Origin: Oscillospiraceae bacterium
Lineage (GTDB): Bacteria; Bacillota; Clostridia; Oscillospirales; Ruminococcaceae
DNA: 58,220 nt
NCBI GenBank assembly: GCA_003512525.1
Contig: DOQG01000063.1
Span: 7,032 to 65,251 of the forward strand
Direction of reading: 5' to 3'
Of this stretch, positions 25,746-33,985 are shown in pieces. The position numbers were made by a program, and so were the translations under genes. The notes beneath the pieces were generated by a model, which was not told the origin of the DNA, searched no databases, and saw nothing but the letters and a program-made list of their open reading frames with translations. Every line of letters starts with the position of its first letter. The first letter of the stretch is position 1.

Positions 25746-25774
25746 AGTATACCCCATTTTGGCGCATTTGTAAA
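25746..25774 (-). promoter_or_regulatory. promoter of the glycosyltransferase gene
   Basis: On the minus strand, TTTACA (25774-25769), 17 bases, TATACT (25751-25746). Confidence 0.65.
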
Positions 25775-25835
25775 GCGGATAATGTGAAAATATGACGAAA
25801 AATCGGTAAATATAGTTATTATAAATAAAGATTTC

Positions 25836-25875
25836 ACAAAAAGAAAAGCGGCTATGACACCAAAGTGCCATAGCC
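25836..25875 (-). terminator. terminator after glutamine synthetase
   Basis: On the minus strand, GGCTATGGCAC and GTGTCATAGCC form an 11-bp stem (one mismatch) with a short loop, followed by GCTTTTTC and more T. Confidence 0.82.
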
Positions 25876-25948
25876 ATAGGAAAAGGGTGCAGATTATCTT
25901 AAAGGGTAAAAAACCCTCTAAGCCGATTTGATAAACGTATCTCTATAA

Positions 25949-28045
25949 TTATACGTTGAACAGCAGCTCTTCGTATGTGGGGAAGGGCCAGTACTTTTCA
26001 CCGACGATCGTTTCAAGCTCGTCTGCAACAGCACGCAGGCTCTGCATTGTAGCAAATACTTCATCGTGGTAGCACTTAGCGGCTTCGTAAGCATCGGAAA
26101 TGCCCTGAGCCTTTACGATCACGCTGTCAAGCTCTGCAATCTTAGCGTTGAGGTTTTCAGCCAGAGAATCGATCTTGTTAGCGATAGACTGTTCAAGGTT
26201 ATATGCAACGCCTGCATTCTTCTTCGACAGAAGTACATCGCAAACCTGCTTCTCGTAAGCCATAACTGCGGGGAGAATTTCCTTTGTAGCCATCTCTGCT
26301 GTTGTAAGAGCCTCAATGTTGATCGTCTTACTGTAGTTTTCAAGCAGTATCTCTGTTCTTGAGTGCATCTCAACTTCTGAGAATACCTTGTGCTTTGTAA
26401 ATACCTTGATATTTTTCTCGTCAAGGAAGTGGGGAAGTGCGTCTACTGTAGACTTAAGCTCAGGCAGACCTCTTACCTCTGTAGCTTCCTTTACCCAAGC
26501 GGCATCGTAACCGTTGCCGTTGAAGATTACTCTGCTGTGCTCCTTTATTGTCTTTACGAGCAGTTCCTTAAGAGCCTTCTTGAAGTCGTCAGCCTTTTCG
26601 AGCTCATCAGCGAACTGTTCAAGCTCTTCTGCTACGATCGTGTTAAGTACTATGTTAGGACCTGAAATGTTGAGTGAAGAACCAACGCTTCTGAACTCAA
26701 ACTTGTTACCTGTGAATGCGAACGGTGACGTTCTGTTTCTGTCTGTTGTATCCTTGGGGAACTTAGGCAGTGAGGTTACGCCGATATCAAACTGTGCGTG
26801 CTTTGCCTCAACATTTGTGCCTGCAACAAGTGCATTGATAACATCGTTCAGCTCTTCGCCGAGGAAGATTGAGATGATAGCGGGAGGTGCTTCGTTAGCG
26901 CCAAGTCTGTGGTCGTTGCCGGCAGTTGCTACCGAGAGTCTGAGCAGGTCTGCATATTCGTCAACAGCCTTGATGATAGCTACGAGGAATGTTAAGAACT
27001 GTGCGTTCTCCATAGGTGAATCACCGGGGTTCAGCAGGTTCTGACCGTCATCTGTTGACAGTGCCCAGTTATCGTGCTTACCTGAACCGTTAACGCCTGC
27101 GAAAGGCTTTTCGTGCAGTAAGCATACCATATCGTGTTCAAGTGCGACCTTCTTCATCATTTCCATCATAAGCTGGTTGTGGTCAGCCGCAAGGTTAGCG
27201 GACTCGAAGATAGGCGCACATTCGTGCTGTGCGGGAGCAACCTCGTTATGCTTTGTCTTTGAAGAAACGCCGAGAGCCCAGAGGTGCTTGTCGAGATCCT
27301 TCATATAGTCGCTTACTCTCTGTTTGATAACGCCGAAGTAGTGATCTTCAAGCTCCTGACCCTTTACGGGAGCTGCACCGAAAAGTGTTCTGCCGGTGAA
27401 GATAAGGTCTTTTCTCTTGTCGTATGTCTTCTTGTCAACGAGGAAGTATTCCTGTTCTGCGCCGACTGTAGCAACAACGCTCTTTGCTGTTGTGTTGCCG
27501 AAGAGCTTTAATATTCTTAATGCCTGCTTTGATACAGCATCCATTGACTTTAAAAGAGGTGTCTTTTTGTCAAGCGCTTCGCCTGAGTATGAGAAGAATG
27601 CTGTGGGGATATATAATGTGTTATCCTTGATAAATGCATATGATGTGGGATCCCACGCCGTGTAGCCTCTTGCCTCGAATGTAGCACGCAGACCGCCTGA
27701 GGGGAACGATGAAGCATCAGGTTCACCTTTGATAAGCTCCTTGCCTGAGAACTCCATGATAACTGTACCGTCGCCTACAGGTGAAATGAAGCTGTCGTGC
27801 TTTTCGGCTGTGATACCTGTCATAGGCTGGAACCAGTGGGTGTAGTGTGTTGCACCCTTTTCTACCGCCCAGTCCTTCATTGTGCTTGCAACTACTTCGG
27901 CAACGGGAAGTGTAAGCTCTGCATTACCGTGCATTACCTTCATCAGCTCTTTGAATATCGCCTTGGGCAGTCTTGCCTTCATTACTGCCTCGTTGAATAC
28001 GTCCGAGCCAAACAGCTCCGTTACATCATAAGTTTTTTCTGCCAT
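25949..28045 (-). CDS. glnN: glutamine synthetase type III
   Basis: A 698-residue enzyme, the length expected of the GSIII class found in Bacteroides and clostridia and about 250 residues longer than GSI. It joins ammonia to glutamate with ATP. VGAEQEYFLVDKK carries metal ligands, ENAQFLTFLVA and the NDHRLGANEAPPAI loop are GSIII signatures, and NRTSPFAFTGNKFEFR belongs to the ATP/glutamate site. The ATG at 28045 follows GGAGGAAAAGGA. The frame extends upstream through the leader but without a start signal. A leader terminator suggests control by attenuation. Confidence 0.96.
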   Translation of the reverse strand: MAEKTYDVTELFGSDVFNEAVMKARLPKAIFKELMKVMHGNAELTLPVAEVVASTMKDWAVEKGATHYTHWFQPMTGITAEKHDSFISPVGDGTVIMEFSGKELIKGEPDASSFPSGGLRATFEARGYTAWDPTSYAFIKDNTLYIPTAFFSYSGEALDKKTPLLKSMDAVSKQALRILKLFGNTTAKSVVATVGAEQEYFLVDKKTYDKRKDLIFTGRTLFGAAPVKGQELEDHYFGVIKQRVSDYMKDLDKHLWALGVSSKTKHNEVAPAQHECAPIFESANLAADHNQLMMEMMKKVALEHDMVCLLHEKPFAGVNGSGKHDNWALSTDDGQNLLNPGDSPMENAQFLTFLVAIIKAVDEYADLLRLSVATAGNDHRLGANEAPPAIISIFLGEELNDVINALVAGTNVEAKHAQFDIGVTSLPKFPKDTTDRNRTSPFAFTGNKFEFRSVGSSLNISGPNIVLNTIVAEELEQFADELEKADDFKKALKELLVKTIKEHSRVIFNGNGYDAAWVKEATEVRGLPELKSTVDALPHFLDEKNIKVFTKHKVFSEVEMHSRTEILLENYSKTINIEALTTAEMATKEILPAVMAYEKQVCDVLLSKKNAGVAYNLEQSIANKIDSLAENLNAKIAELDSVIVKAQGISDAYEAAKCYHDEVFATMQSLRAVADELETIVGEKYWPFPTYEELLFNV

Positions 28046-28079
28046 TTTCCTTTTCCTCCTACTTTCGTTAAGATGTTCT

Positions 28080-28122
28080 TTGAAAAATAAGAAAAGGACG
28101 CTTTGATCCCTCAAAACGTCCT
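28080..28122 (-). terminator. leader terminator before glutamine synthetase (attenuator)
   Basis: On the minus strand, AGGACG...TTTTGA pairs with TCAAA...CGTCCT (28122-28095) to give a long stem with a GGGA loop, followed by TTTTCTTATTTTT. It begins about 14 bases after the predicted transcription start and ends before the glnN ribosome site. Such a placement implies conditional termination. Confidence 0.7.
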
Positions 28123-28142
28123 CGTTTCTGATTACAGTTATT

Positions 28143-28171
28143 ATAATACACTATATCGTGCGATTTGTCAA
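28143..28171 (-). promoter_or_regulatory. promoter of glutamine synthetase with TTGTGCA motifs upstream
   Basis: On the minus strand, TTGACA (28171-28166), 17 bases, TATTAT (28148-28143). Just upstream (28178-28228) are three TTGTGCA/TGCACAA elements, two of them facing each other, a possible binding site for a nitrogen regulator. Confidence 0.75.
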
Positions 28172-28262
28172 TAGGTCATTTTGCACAAATTTTGAAAGTT
28201 TGCTTGTGCAATAATTCAAAAATGCACAAAATCTATTGAAAAAACGTCAATTTCTGCAAGTC

Positions 28263-29207
28263 TTACAGCTCAATCTTGCCGTAAAGTGTTGCGTTTCTTT
28301 CAGCTTCAACAGCTTCCTTAGAAAATTCGCCTGCATCTGCATTTGTTGTTGTATCAGCAGCTGTCTGTGAGCGCTTGTACTCTCTTTCAAACGATGTTGA
28401 AAATCCTGTACTCTGCTTGTACGAGCGGTTGCCGCCGTTACCGTTTCTTCTTCCGCCGCCTCTGCGATCGTTTCTCTTGTTATTATCTCTGTGGGGCTGA
28501 GAAGCCGAGATAACGACCTTTCTGTAAGGCTCTTCGCCTATAGAATTGCTGTATACACCCTCGATCTCAGCTACCTTGCTGTGAATGATACGGCGCTCAT
28601 AAGGATTCATAGGTTCAAGGGTAATGCGTCTGCCCTGACGGAGCACCTTATTAGCGGTACGCTCTGCAAGCGACTTGAGAGTTTCCTCTCTCTTATCCCT
28701 GTAACCGTTGCAATCAACTGTGATACGGCAGTAAGGCTCATCGTGACGGTTGCTTGCAAGAATTGCAAGGTACTGTAAAGAGTCGAGTGTTTCGCCTCTT
28801 CTGCCGATAACGATACCGAGCTTTTCGCCGACTATATCAAGAACTGTGATATCTTCCTTTTCGATTATGTTTACCTTGAAGTCCTCAACGCCGAGAGCGG
28901 TAAGAACCTTTTCAAGATAAGCCGCAGCCATAGCTACCTTTTCGGTGTGATCCGCATCTTTAGCGGCGACAGGAGCTGCTGCTTCGGTAGCAGGCACTTC
29001 TGCAGCTGCTACGGGAGCTTCTTCTCTTACTGCTATTTCATATTCGGCTTCTATCTTGTAATCGCCCTTTTTACCGAAAAGCTTTTTTACGGGTTCTTCT
29101 ACAACAGTGATCTTTATATCGGCTTCGTTTGCACCGAGTTCCTTTATTTCCGAAATAGCAAGCGCCTTGAGTTCGTCAAGCGACTTACCTGTATATATCT
29201 TTTTCAT
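28263..29207 (-). CDS. jag: Jag/KhpB RNA-binding protein (SpoIIIJ-associated)
   Basis: A 314-residue protein with three recognisable parts: Jag_N (about 1-55, YTGKSLDELKALA ... KKLFGKKGDYKIE), a KH domain (about 110-160, GEKLGIVIGRRGETLDSLQY) and an R3H domain (about 165-230, ending MNPYERRIIHSKV). An Ala/Glu/Pro-rich linker separates Jag_N from KH, and the C-terminus (about 245-314) is Arg/Gly/Asn-rich and probably disordered. It binds RNA and influences cell division and envelope synthesis in relatives. It is the last gene of the rpmH-rnpA-yidD-yidC-jag series. Confidence 0.95.
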   Translation of the reverse strand: MKKIYTGKSLDELKALAISEIKELGANEADIKITVVEEPVKKLFGKKGDYKIEAEYEIAVREEAPVAAAEVPATEAAAPVAAKDADHTEKVAMAAAYLEKVLTALGVEDFKVNIIEKEDITVLDIVGEKLGIVIGRRGETLDSLQYLAILASNRHDEPYCRITVDCNGYRDKREETLKSLAERTANKVLRQGRRITLEPMNPYERRIIHSKVAEIEGVYSNSIGEEPYRKVVISASQPHRDNNKRNDRRGGGRRNGNGGNRSYKQSTGFSTSFEREYKRSQTAADTTTNADAGEFSKEAVEAERNATLYGKIEL

Positions 29208-29232
29208 AAGTCTGTCCTTTCACGCACGATTC

Positions 29233-30612
29233 TCAATCGTCGTCTTCATCGTTGTATTCTTCTCCGTACTTCTCTGCATCGGCCTTTCTTGCCGCCGCGA
29301 GCTTACGTCTGTTTATTTCCTTCTGAGAAAGTGTTTCTGTCTTTGTGACTGTCTTTTCTTCACCTGTATCGGCGTCTGTAACAACAGCTGTTGTTGTGAC
29401 CTGTCTTTCCTGGAGCTTTCTTTCCTTCATCTTCTGTTCAGCCTCGGCTCTGAGCTTATCGGGACTGTAGAGCTTCTGGAGAACTATTGTCTGTACTATA
29501 CCGAGCGCATAGTTGATACCCCAGTAGAAACCTACGCCTGCGGGAACGCTGAACGAGATCCACAGCGAGAATAAAGGCATGATATAAAGCATTACCTTCA
29601 TACCCGCACCGCCCGCGTTAGCCATCTCGGGATTGTTCTTTTTGCTGATGTACTGTGAAAGTACAGTCTGAACAAGTGAAAGTATAAATGCAAATATCGG
29701 TATGATTATCAGCGGTTCAAATGCGAGCTTAGGTGTAGAACCGAAGTTCAGACCGCAGAACATCATATTGTGTGACAGTGCTGCAAGTCTGTCCTTTACG
29801 TCATCTGAGAGCATCGAGCTTTCTTTGAATGTATCGGGATACTGCTCATAAACCTGCAGAGCAAGAAGCTCCATTTGCATACCCTTGTACTTGCCTGCAA
29901 CAGCCGCAAGTCTGTTCTTTGTTTCAGCTGTAAGTCTTGACTTATCACCGGTTATATCTGCATACTGTTCGGTAGTGAATGAACCGTATGTTTCACGATC
30001 CGTTTTGCTGATTTTTTCGGGATCTTTGTCAGAGTAGCTGTTCTTGTAATTCTCATCGTCCTTGAACTCATGCGTCAGCTGTGCACTGTCGTTTGATTCG
30101 GAGATGAACATAGCGTCCGTTTCGCCGTTCTTGTACTTTAAGATAAGCTCAGCGTCCTGCTTGTTGTATTCGTTAAGGAAAATTTTCGCATACTCTGTTT
30201 CTTCTGCAACTGTGATGGTGCTTGATATATCTGTTGAGCTTAAATGCTCCATGTGTGTCATGGGCTTATATACAACGTCGATGACACCGAACAGTATTAC
30301 CATTGTCAGAACGAGAGGTCCGCAGCCGCCTGCGGGGTTATAGCCCTGTGCCTGCAGCTTCTGCATTTCTTCTGCCTGTTTTTCACGGTTGTTGCGGTAT
30401 TTCTGCTGTATTTCCTTTACCTTGGGAGCAAACAGCTGAGAAAACGCCATATTCTTCTGCTGCTTTATCTGAAGCGGCAGCATTGCTATTTTGACTATAA
30501 TAGTAAATATCAGTATCGCCCAACCGAAATTCTGTAAAAGAAGATAAATAGGCCACATGATGTAGCCGAGAGGCGTACCGATTATGGTGTATAAGAAATC
30601 TATGGAAATCAC
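29233..30612 (-). CDS. yidC: YidC/SpoIIIJ membrane protein insertase, enlarged
   Basis: A 459-residue insertase that helps membrane proteins fold. Conserved parts are the first helix region (IMWPIYLLLQ), the cytoplasmic hairpin with IKQQKNMAFSQ, and helices after residue 290. Usual Gram-positive YidC is about 260-280 residues. Here about 170 extra, mostly hydrophilic and acidic residues (roughly 120-290) are inserted after the second helix, a region that faces outward. No lipobox is seen. The start is unusual: the GTG at 30612 directly abuts GGAGG, six bases after the yidD stop; coupling from yidD or a rarer downstream codon is possible. Confidence 0.92.
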   Translation of the reverse strand: MISIDFLYTIIGTPLGYIMWPIYLLLQNFGWAILIFTIIVKIAMLPLQIKQQKNMAFSQLFAPKVKEIQQKYRNNREKQAEEMQKLQAQGYNPAGGCGPLVLTMVILFGVIDVVYKPMTHMEHLSSTDISSTITVAEETEYAKIFLNEYNKQDAELILKYKNGETDAMFISESNDSAQLTHEFKDDENYKNSYSDKDPEKISKTDRETYGSFTTEQYADITGDKSRLTAETKNRLAAVAGKYKGMQMELLALQVYEQYPDTFKESSMLSDDVKDRLAALSHNMMFCGLNFGSTPKLAFEPLIIIPIFAFILSLVQTVLSQYISKKNNPEMANAGGAGMKVMLYIMPLFSLWISFSVPAGVGFYWGINYALGIVQTIVLQKLYSPDKLRAEAEQKMKERKLQERQVTTTAVVTDADTGEEKTVTKTETLSQKEINRRKLAAARKADAEKYGEEYNDEDDD

Positions 30613-30618
30613 CCTCCG

Positions 30619-30876
30619 TTAGTCGTGCCGATGTTGCGGCTTGTTCCTTTTAAAAAAATAAAATTGTTCGGGTACATAGTCATAGCCGCCCTCGGAAAAA
30701 GGGTTGCATCTGATAATTCTCCGTATAGCCAAATAGCTGCCCTTTACCGCACCGAAGCGGCGGAGTGCGATCATCGCATATTCCGAACAGCTCGGAGTAA
30801 AGCGGCAACAACGAGGCAGCCATTTTGACAAAGTCATTCTGTATATCTTTACGAAAAATAAAAGTACATATTTCAT
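30619..30876 (-). CDS. yidD: YidD membrane-insertion efficiency factor
   Basis: An 85-residue protein with the family's conserved core: an N-terminal amphipathic helix, CRFTPSCSEYA (about 24-34) and CNPFSEGGYDYVPE. It is a peripheral membrane protein that aids YidC-dependent insertion. It overlaps the rnpA stop by 4 bases. Confidence 0.95.
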   Translation of the reverse strand: MKYVLLFFVKIYRMTLSKWLPRCCRFTPSCSEYAMIALRRFGAVKGSYLAIRRIIRCNPFSEGGYDYVPEQFYFFKRNKPQHRHD

Positions 30877-31268
30877 TTTATTTTTTGAATTTCCGCAGGA
30901 GCTTTATTTTCCTGCACGGCATACCTTTTAAGCAGTTTGTTTTCCATCTGCCTGTATACCTGTGTTGATTTCATAGCAGGAGTCTTTGCTCTTGCCACGA
31001 AAATAAAGTCGTATCTTTTTTGCGTTTTTTCGCGGAGCAGGGGGTCAATAAGGCGGAACGCTTCTCTGATGACTCTTCTGGCACGGCTACGCTTTACTGC
31101 GTTGCCGACCTTCTTACCTGTAACGATCCCTATGCGGTTTACCCGCCTCTTGCTTTCCCTTGCGTAGCATACGAATGCATCGGTAACGACACTGTCGCCT
31201 TTTCTGAACAGAAATTTGAACTCCCTGTCCTTTTTTATGCAGACGTATCTCTTTGCGTACTCATTCAT
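30873..31268 (-). CDS. rnpA: ribonuclease P protein component
   Basis: A 131-residue basic protein that assists the catalytic RNA of RNase P in trimming tRNA 5' ends. The RNR-like signature is GKKVGNAVKRSRARRVIREA. It sits 8 bases after rpmH and overlaps yidD, the standard bacterial order. The RNase P RNA gene itself is not in this window. Confidence 0.95.
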   Translation of the reverse strand: MNEYAKRYVCIKKDREFKFLFRKGDSVVTDAFVCYARESKRRVNRIGIVTGKKVGNAVKRSRARRVIREAFRLIDPLLREKTQKRYDFIFVARAKTPAMKSTQVYRQMENKLLKRYAVQENKAPAEIQKIK

Positions 31269-31276
31269 TGACTGAA

Positions 31277-31411
31277 TCAGTAGCTTAAGTGCTTTCTGCC
31301 CTTTGCACGTCTTCTTGCAAGAACCTTACGTCCGTTTCTTGTAGACATTCTTTTTCTGAAACCGTGTTCTTTCTGTCTCTGGAGCTTCTTAGGCTGGTAT
31401 GTTCTTTTCAT
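31277..31411 (-). CDS. rpmH: 50S ribosomal protein L34
   Basis: A 44-residue, highly basic protein that starts MKRTYQPKKLQRQKEHGF and ends RRRAKGRKHLSY, a standard L34. AGGAGG lies about eight bases before the ATG at 31411. It is the first gene of the minus-strand cluster, behind a strong promoter. Confidence 0.97.
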   Translation of the reverse strand: MKRTYQPKKLQRQKEHGFRKRMSTRNGRKVLARRRAKGRKHLSY

Positions 31412-31476
31412 TTCTTTCTTCCTCCTGTTAATACTTGACACCGATATGTGTCTGTCTTGCGCCTATGCAATTTAAT

Positions 31477-31505
31477 ATTATACCTTAATCGTCCGCTGAT
31501 GTCAA
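31477..31505 (-). promoter_or_regulatory. promoter of rpmH operon
   Basis: On the minus strand, TTGACA (31505-31500), 17 bases, TATAAT (31482-31477): full consensus, fitting a ribosomal-protein gene. Confidence 0.9.
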
Positions 31506-31756
31506 GACATATTTTTAAATTTGTCCGTTTTACTTGCGGCAACGCAGACGATTTTCGTAAAACAGGCAAGAGGCAGACAAAACATCGGCTTATAACGTCC
31601 GATGGCTTTATTTATTGACGTTTACGACAGACGAGCCTGAACGTAATTCGGAGTTTGGAGAATAATCTCATATAGTATTAAGATACTTAAGAATACGGTT
31701 GCATCGGCTGCATAACGTGTTATGCATAAAAAACATATCCGATCCATTAGTTGAGA

Positions 31757-31785
31757 TTGACATTTGAAACGATGTATAGTATAAT
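31757..31785 (+). promoter_or_regulatory. mannanase promoter
   Basis: TTGACA (31757-31762), 17 bases, TATAAT (31780-31785), full consensus. The spacer contains TTGAAACGATGTATA, whose GAAACGAT core resembles the cre-like element at the same place in the GH3 promoter. Confidence 0.85.
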
Positions 31786-31833
31786 ATTTATGCTTTTTGA
31801 AGTCAATAAAGATCATGCGGAAAGGAAACAGCA

Positions 31834-32928
31834 ATGAAAAAGATAACAGCAATACTATTATGTGCGGTAATGTGCGTGTTTATTGCGGGTTGCAGCAGCG
31901 AACCCGTACAGGAAAGCAGTGAACAACAGACATCTTCGGATACTGTAAGTTCCGTACCGGAAGTTCCCGCACCGGACGGTTTCAGAGTTGAAGGCACAAA
32001 GCTTATCGACGGCTATGGCGAAGAGTTTGTGATGCGCGGTGTGAACCACGCTTATGCATGGTTCAAGAGTGATACGGATAACGCGATAGAGGGCATTAAA
32101 TATGTAGGTTCAAATACGGTTCGTCTTGTACTGTCCGACGGCGATCAGTGGGACAAGGTGACAAGAGCGGAGCTGAAGAGCCTTATAAGGAAATGCAAGA
32201 AAAATCAACTTGTGGCAGTGCTTGAAATACATGACGGTGCCGGTAAGGACGATGTTTCTTTCCTTAATAATGCAGTTGATTACTGGATAGGCATGAAGGA
32301 GCTGCTGAACGAAAATAAGGCTTATGTTCTTGTCAATATAGCCAACGAGTGGTACGGCAAATATGATAAGCTTGAAGTATGGCGTGATGCCTATATCGAT
32401 GCGGTAAAGAAGCTGAGAGATGCGGGCATTGAGAATACGCTGGTAGTCGACAGCGCAGGCTGGGGACAGTGTGCGGACAGTGTTCTGAATTATGGTGAGG
32501 AGATACTGAAAGCCGATAAGGACGCAAACACAATGTTTGCGGTGCATATGTATGGTGCTGCCGGCAAGAACGAGAAGATAATCAAGAACACTATCGATAC
32601 GGCTCAGAGCAAGAATCTTTGCCTGCTTATAGGTGAATTCGGCTGGAATCATACAGACGGCAAGGTTGACTATGAAACGATAATGCAGTACTCGACAGAG
32701 AAGAATGTCGGATATCTTGCGTGGTCGTGGAAGGGTAACGGTGATGATGTAAGCTATCTTGACGTTTCGCGCGACTGGGCGGGCGTTGACCTGACATCCG
32801 ACTGGGGCAAGCCGCTGGTTGAGGGCGAGTATGGTATAAAGAAGACATCAAAGGTATGTTCTGTATACACAAAGTACGCAACCGATGATACAGGCAGTAC
32901 GGACGAAGCTACAGACCCTGTAGAGTAA
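31834..32928 (+). CDS. mannan endo-1,4-beta-mannosidase (GH5), lipoprotein
   Basis: A 364-residue secreted glycosidase. The signal peptide ends at a lipobox with Cys20 (VFIAGC), so it should be lipid-anchored on the cell surface. A Ser/Glu/Pro-rich linker (about 21-47) leads to a GH5 barrel. RGVNHAYAWFK, TVRLVLSDGDQW, AVDYWI and VDSAGWGQ closely follow Bacillus-type mannanases (GH5 subfamily 8). The acid/base is Glu172 (IANEW) and the nucleophile Glu268 (LIGEFG). AAAGGA precedes the ATG. It likely cuts beta-mannans outside the cell; monocistronic. Confidence 0.92.
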   Translation: MKKITAILLCAVMCVFIAGCSSEPVQESSEQQTSSDTVSSVPEVPAPDGFRVEGTKLIDGYGEEFVMRGVNHAYAWFKSDTDNAIEGIKYVGSNTVRLVLSDGDQWDKVTRAELKSLIRKCKKNQLVAVLEIHDGAGKDDVSFLNNAVDYWIGMKELLNENKAYVLVNIANEWYGKYDKLEVWRDAYIDAVKKLRDAGIENTLVVDSAGWGQCADSVLNYGEEILKADKDANTMFAVHMYGAAGKNEKIIKNTIDTAQSKNLCLLIGEFGWNHTDGKVDYETIMQYSTEKNVGYLAWSWKGNGDDVSYLDVSRDWAGVDLTSDWGKPLVEGEYGIKKTSKVCSVYTKYATDDTGSTDEATDPVE

Positions 32929-32948
32929 TCCGAAAATAAGAATATTCT

Positions 32949-32983
32949 GACCGGCGCACCGCAAAGTGCGCCGGTTGTTGCAT
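32949..32983 (+). terminator. hairpin after the mannanase gene
   Basis: Perfect 9-bp stem ACCGGCGCA/TGCGCCGGT; the T tract behind it is interrupted (TGTTGCATTTT). Confidence 0.7.
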
Positions 32984-33007
32984 TTTATGTGCTTTTTGTA
33001 GTATAAT
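32978..33007 (+). promoter_or_regulatory. possible promoter of the C-N hydrolase gene
   Basis: TTGCAT (32978-32983), 18 bases, TATAAT (33002-33007); the -10 is consensus, the -35 moderate. Confidence 0.55.
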
Positions 33008-33103
33008 CGGTATTGGTAAAACGGATATAAAAGAAGTTGACAAAGGCTCGGGAAATGCAATTGCCTTTATCAAATGAAAATATAATCATTAGGGAGTTTA
33101 TAT

Positions 33104-33985
33104 ATGAATAGTATAAAGGTAGCACTGTTGCAGCTTGATCCGGAAGGAAATTTACAGGGTAATATCGAAAAGGGGATAGAGGCGGTTGAAAAAGCTGCAA
33201 GGATGGGAGCAGATATTGCGCTTTTCCCGGAAATGTGGAGCTGCGGATATGATTTTCCGCAGGACAAAAAAGCACTGTGTGAGCTTGCGGTAAGCAAGGA
33301 CAGCAGTTACACGGACGCATTCAGAAAGGCGGCTGTTGACAACGATATAGCAGTGGCGGCGACATATCTTGCGGAAAACGGTGACAAAGCGCCTTTCAAT
33401 GCGATGACACTGTTTGACAGGTACGGAGCGGAAAAGTTCACTTATTATAAGGTACACACCTGCGACTTCGGAGATGAAAGAGTGTTGTCACACGGAGATG
33501 ATTTTTTCACTGCCGAGCTTGACACAAAGAACGGAAAAGTAACGGTCGGGGCGATGATATGCTATGACAGGGAATTTCCCGAAAGCGCAAGAATACTTAT
33601 GCTGAAAGGTGCGGAGCTGATACTCGTGCCGAATGCCTGTCCTATGGAAATAAACCGTATATCACAGCTCAGGGCGAGGGCATATGAGAATATGACGGGC
33701 ATTGCTACGGTAAATTATCCTTATGGCAAGCCGGACTGCAACGGTCATTCTACCGCTTTTGACGGCATAGCATACAGAGTTGATGGCAGCGGCGGAAGAG
33801 ATACTCTGGTGATAGAGGCGGGCGAGCGCGAGGGCATATACATTGCCGATTTCCCTATTGATGATATGCGGGAGTACCGCCGCAGAGAAGTACACGGCAA
33901 TGCATTCCGCCGCCCGAAAGTATATGGACCGCTTACAGATATGACAGTAAATGAGCCGTTTATAAGAGAGGAGAAAAATCCGTGA
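33104..33985 (+). CDS. carbon-nitrogen hydrolase (nitrilase superfamily)
   Basis: A 293-residue amidase-type enzyme with the complete triad Glu43 (LFPEMW), Lys116 (YYKVHTCDFGDE) and Cys153 (MICYDREFPE). Family members hydrolyse amides such as omega-amides, carbamoyl-putrescine or nitriles; which one applies here is not visible. The ribosome site is weak (TAGGGAG about eight bases before the ATG). The stop overlaps the start of the next gene by four bases. Confidence 0.93.
   Translation: MNSIKVALLQLDPEGNLQGNIEKGIEAVEKAARMGADIALFPEMWSCGYDFPQDKKALCELAVSKDSSYTDAFRKAAVDNDIAVAATYLAENGDKAPFNAMTLFDRYGAEKFTYYKVHTCDFGDERVLSHGDDFFTAELDTKNGKVTVGAMICYDREFPESARILMLKGAELILVPNACPMEINRISQLRARAYENMTGIATVNYPYGKPDCNGHSTAFDGIAYRVDGSGGRDTLVIEAGEREGIYIADFPIDDMREYRRREVHGNAFRRPKVYGPLTDMTVNEPFIREEKNP

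Larger units (their letters stand above)
31412..31833. other. gene-free divergent region rpmH / mannanase
   Basis: Holds the rpmH promoter (31477-31505), the mannanase promoter (31757-31785) and a small hairpin CATCGG/CCGATG around 31583-31604. In many Firmicutes dnaA and oriC lie upstream of rpmH. I see no dnaA gene and no cluster of DnaA-box-like sequences here. Confidence 0.65.

Noticed and set aside
28095..28122. T-box or glutamine riboswitch before glutamine synthetase
   Set aside because: The leader is too short for a T-box and lacks its conserved bulge, and it shows no resemblance to known glutamine aptamers; I kept only an attenuator call.
31412..31833. Replication origin upstream of rpmH
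   Set aside because: No dnaA gene and no cluster of TTATCCACA-like boxes could be seen.
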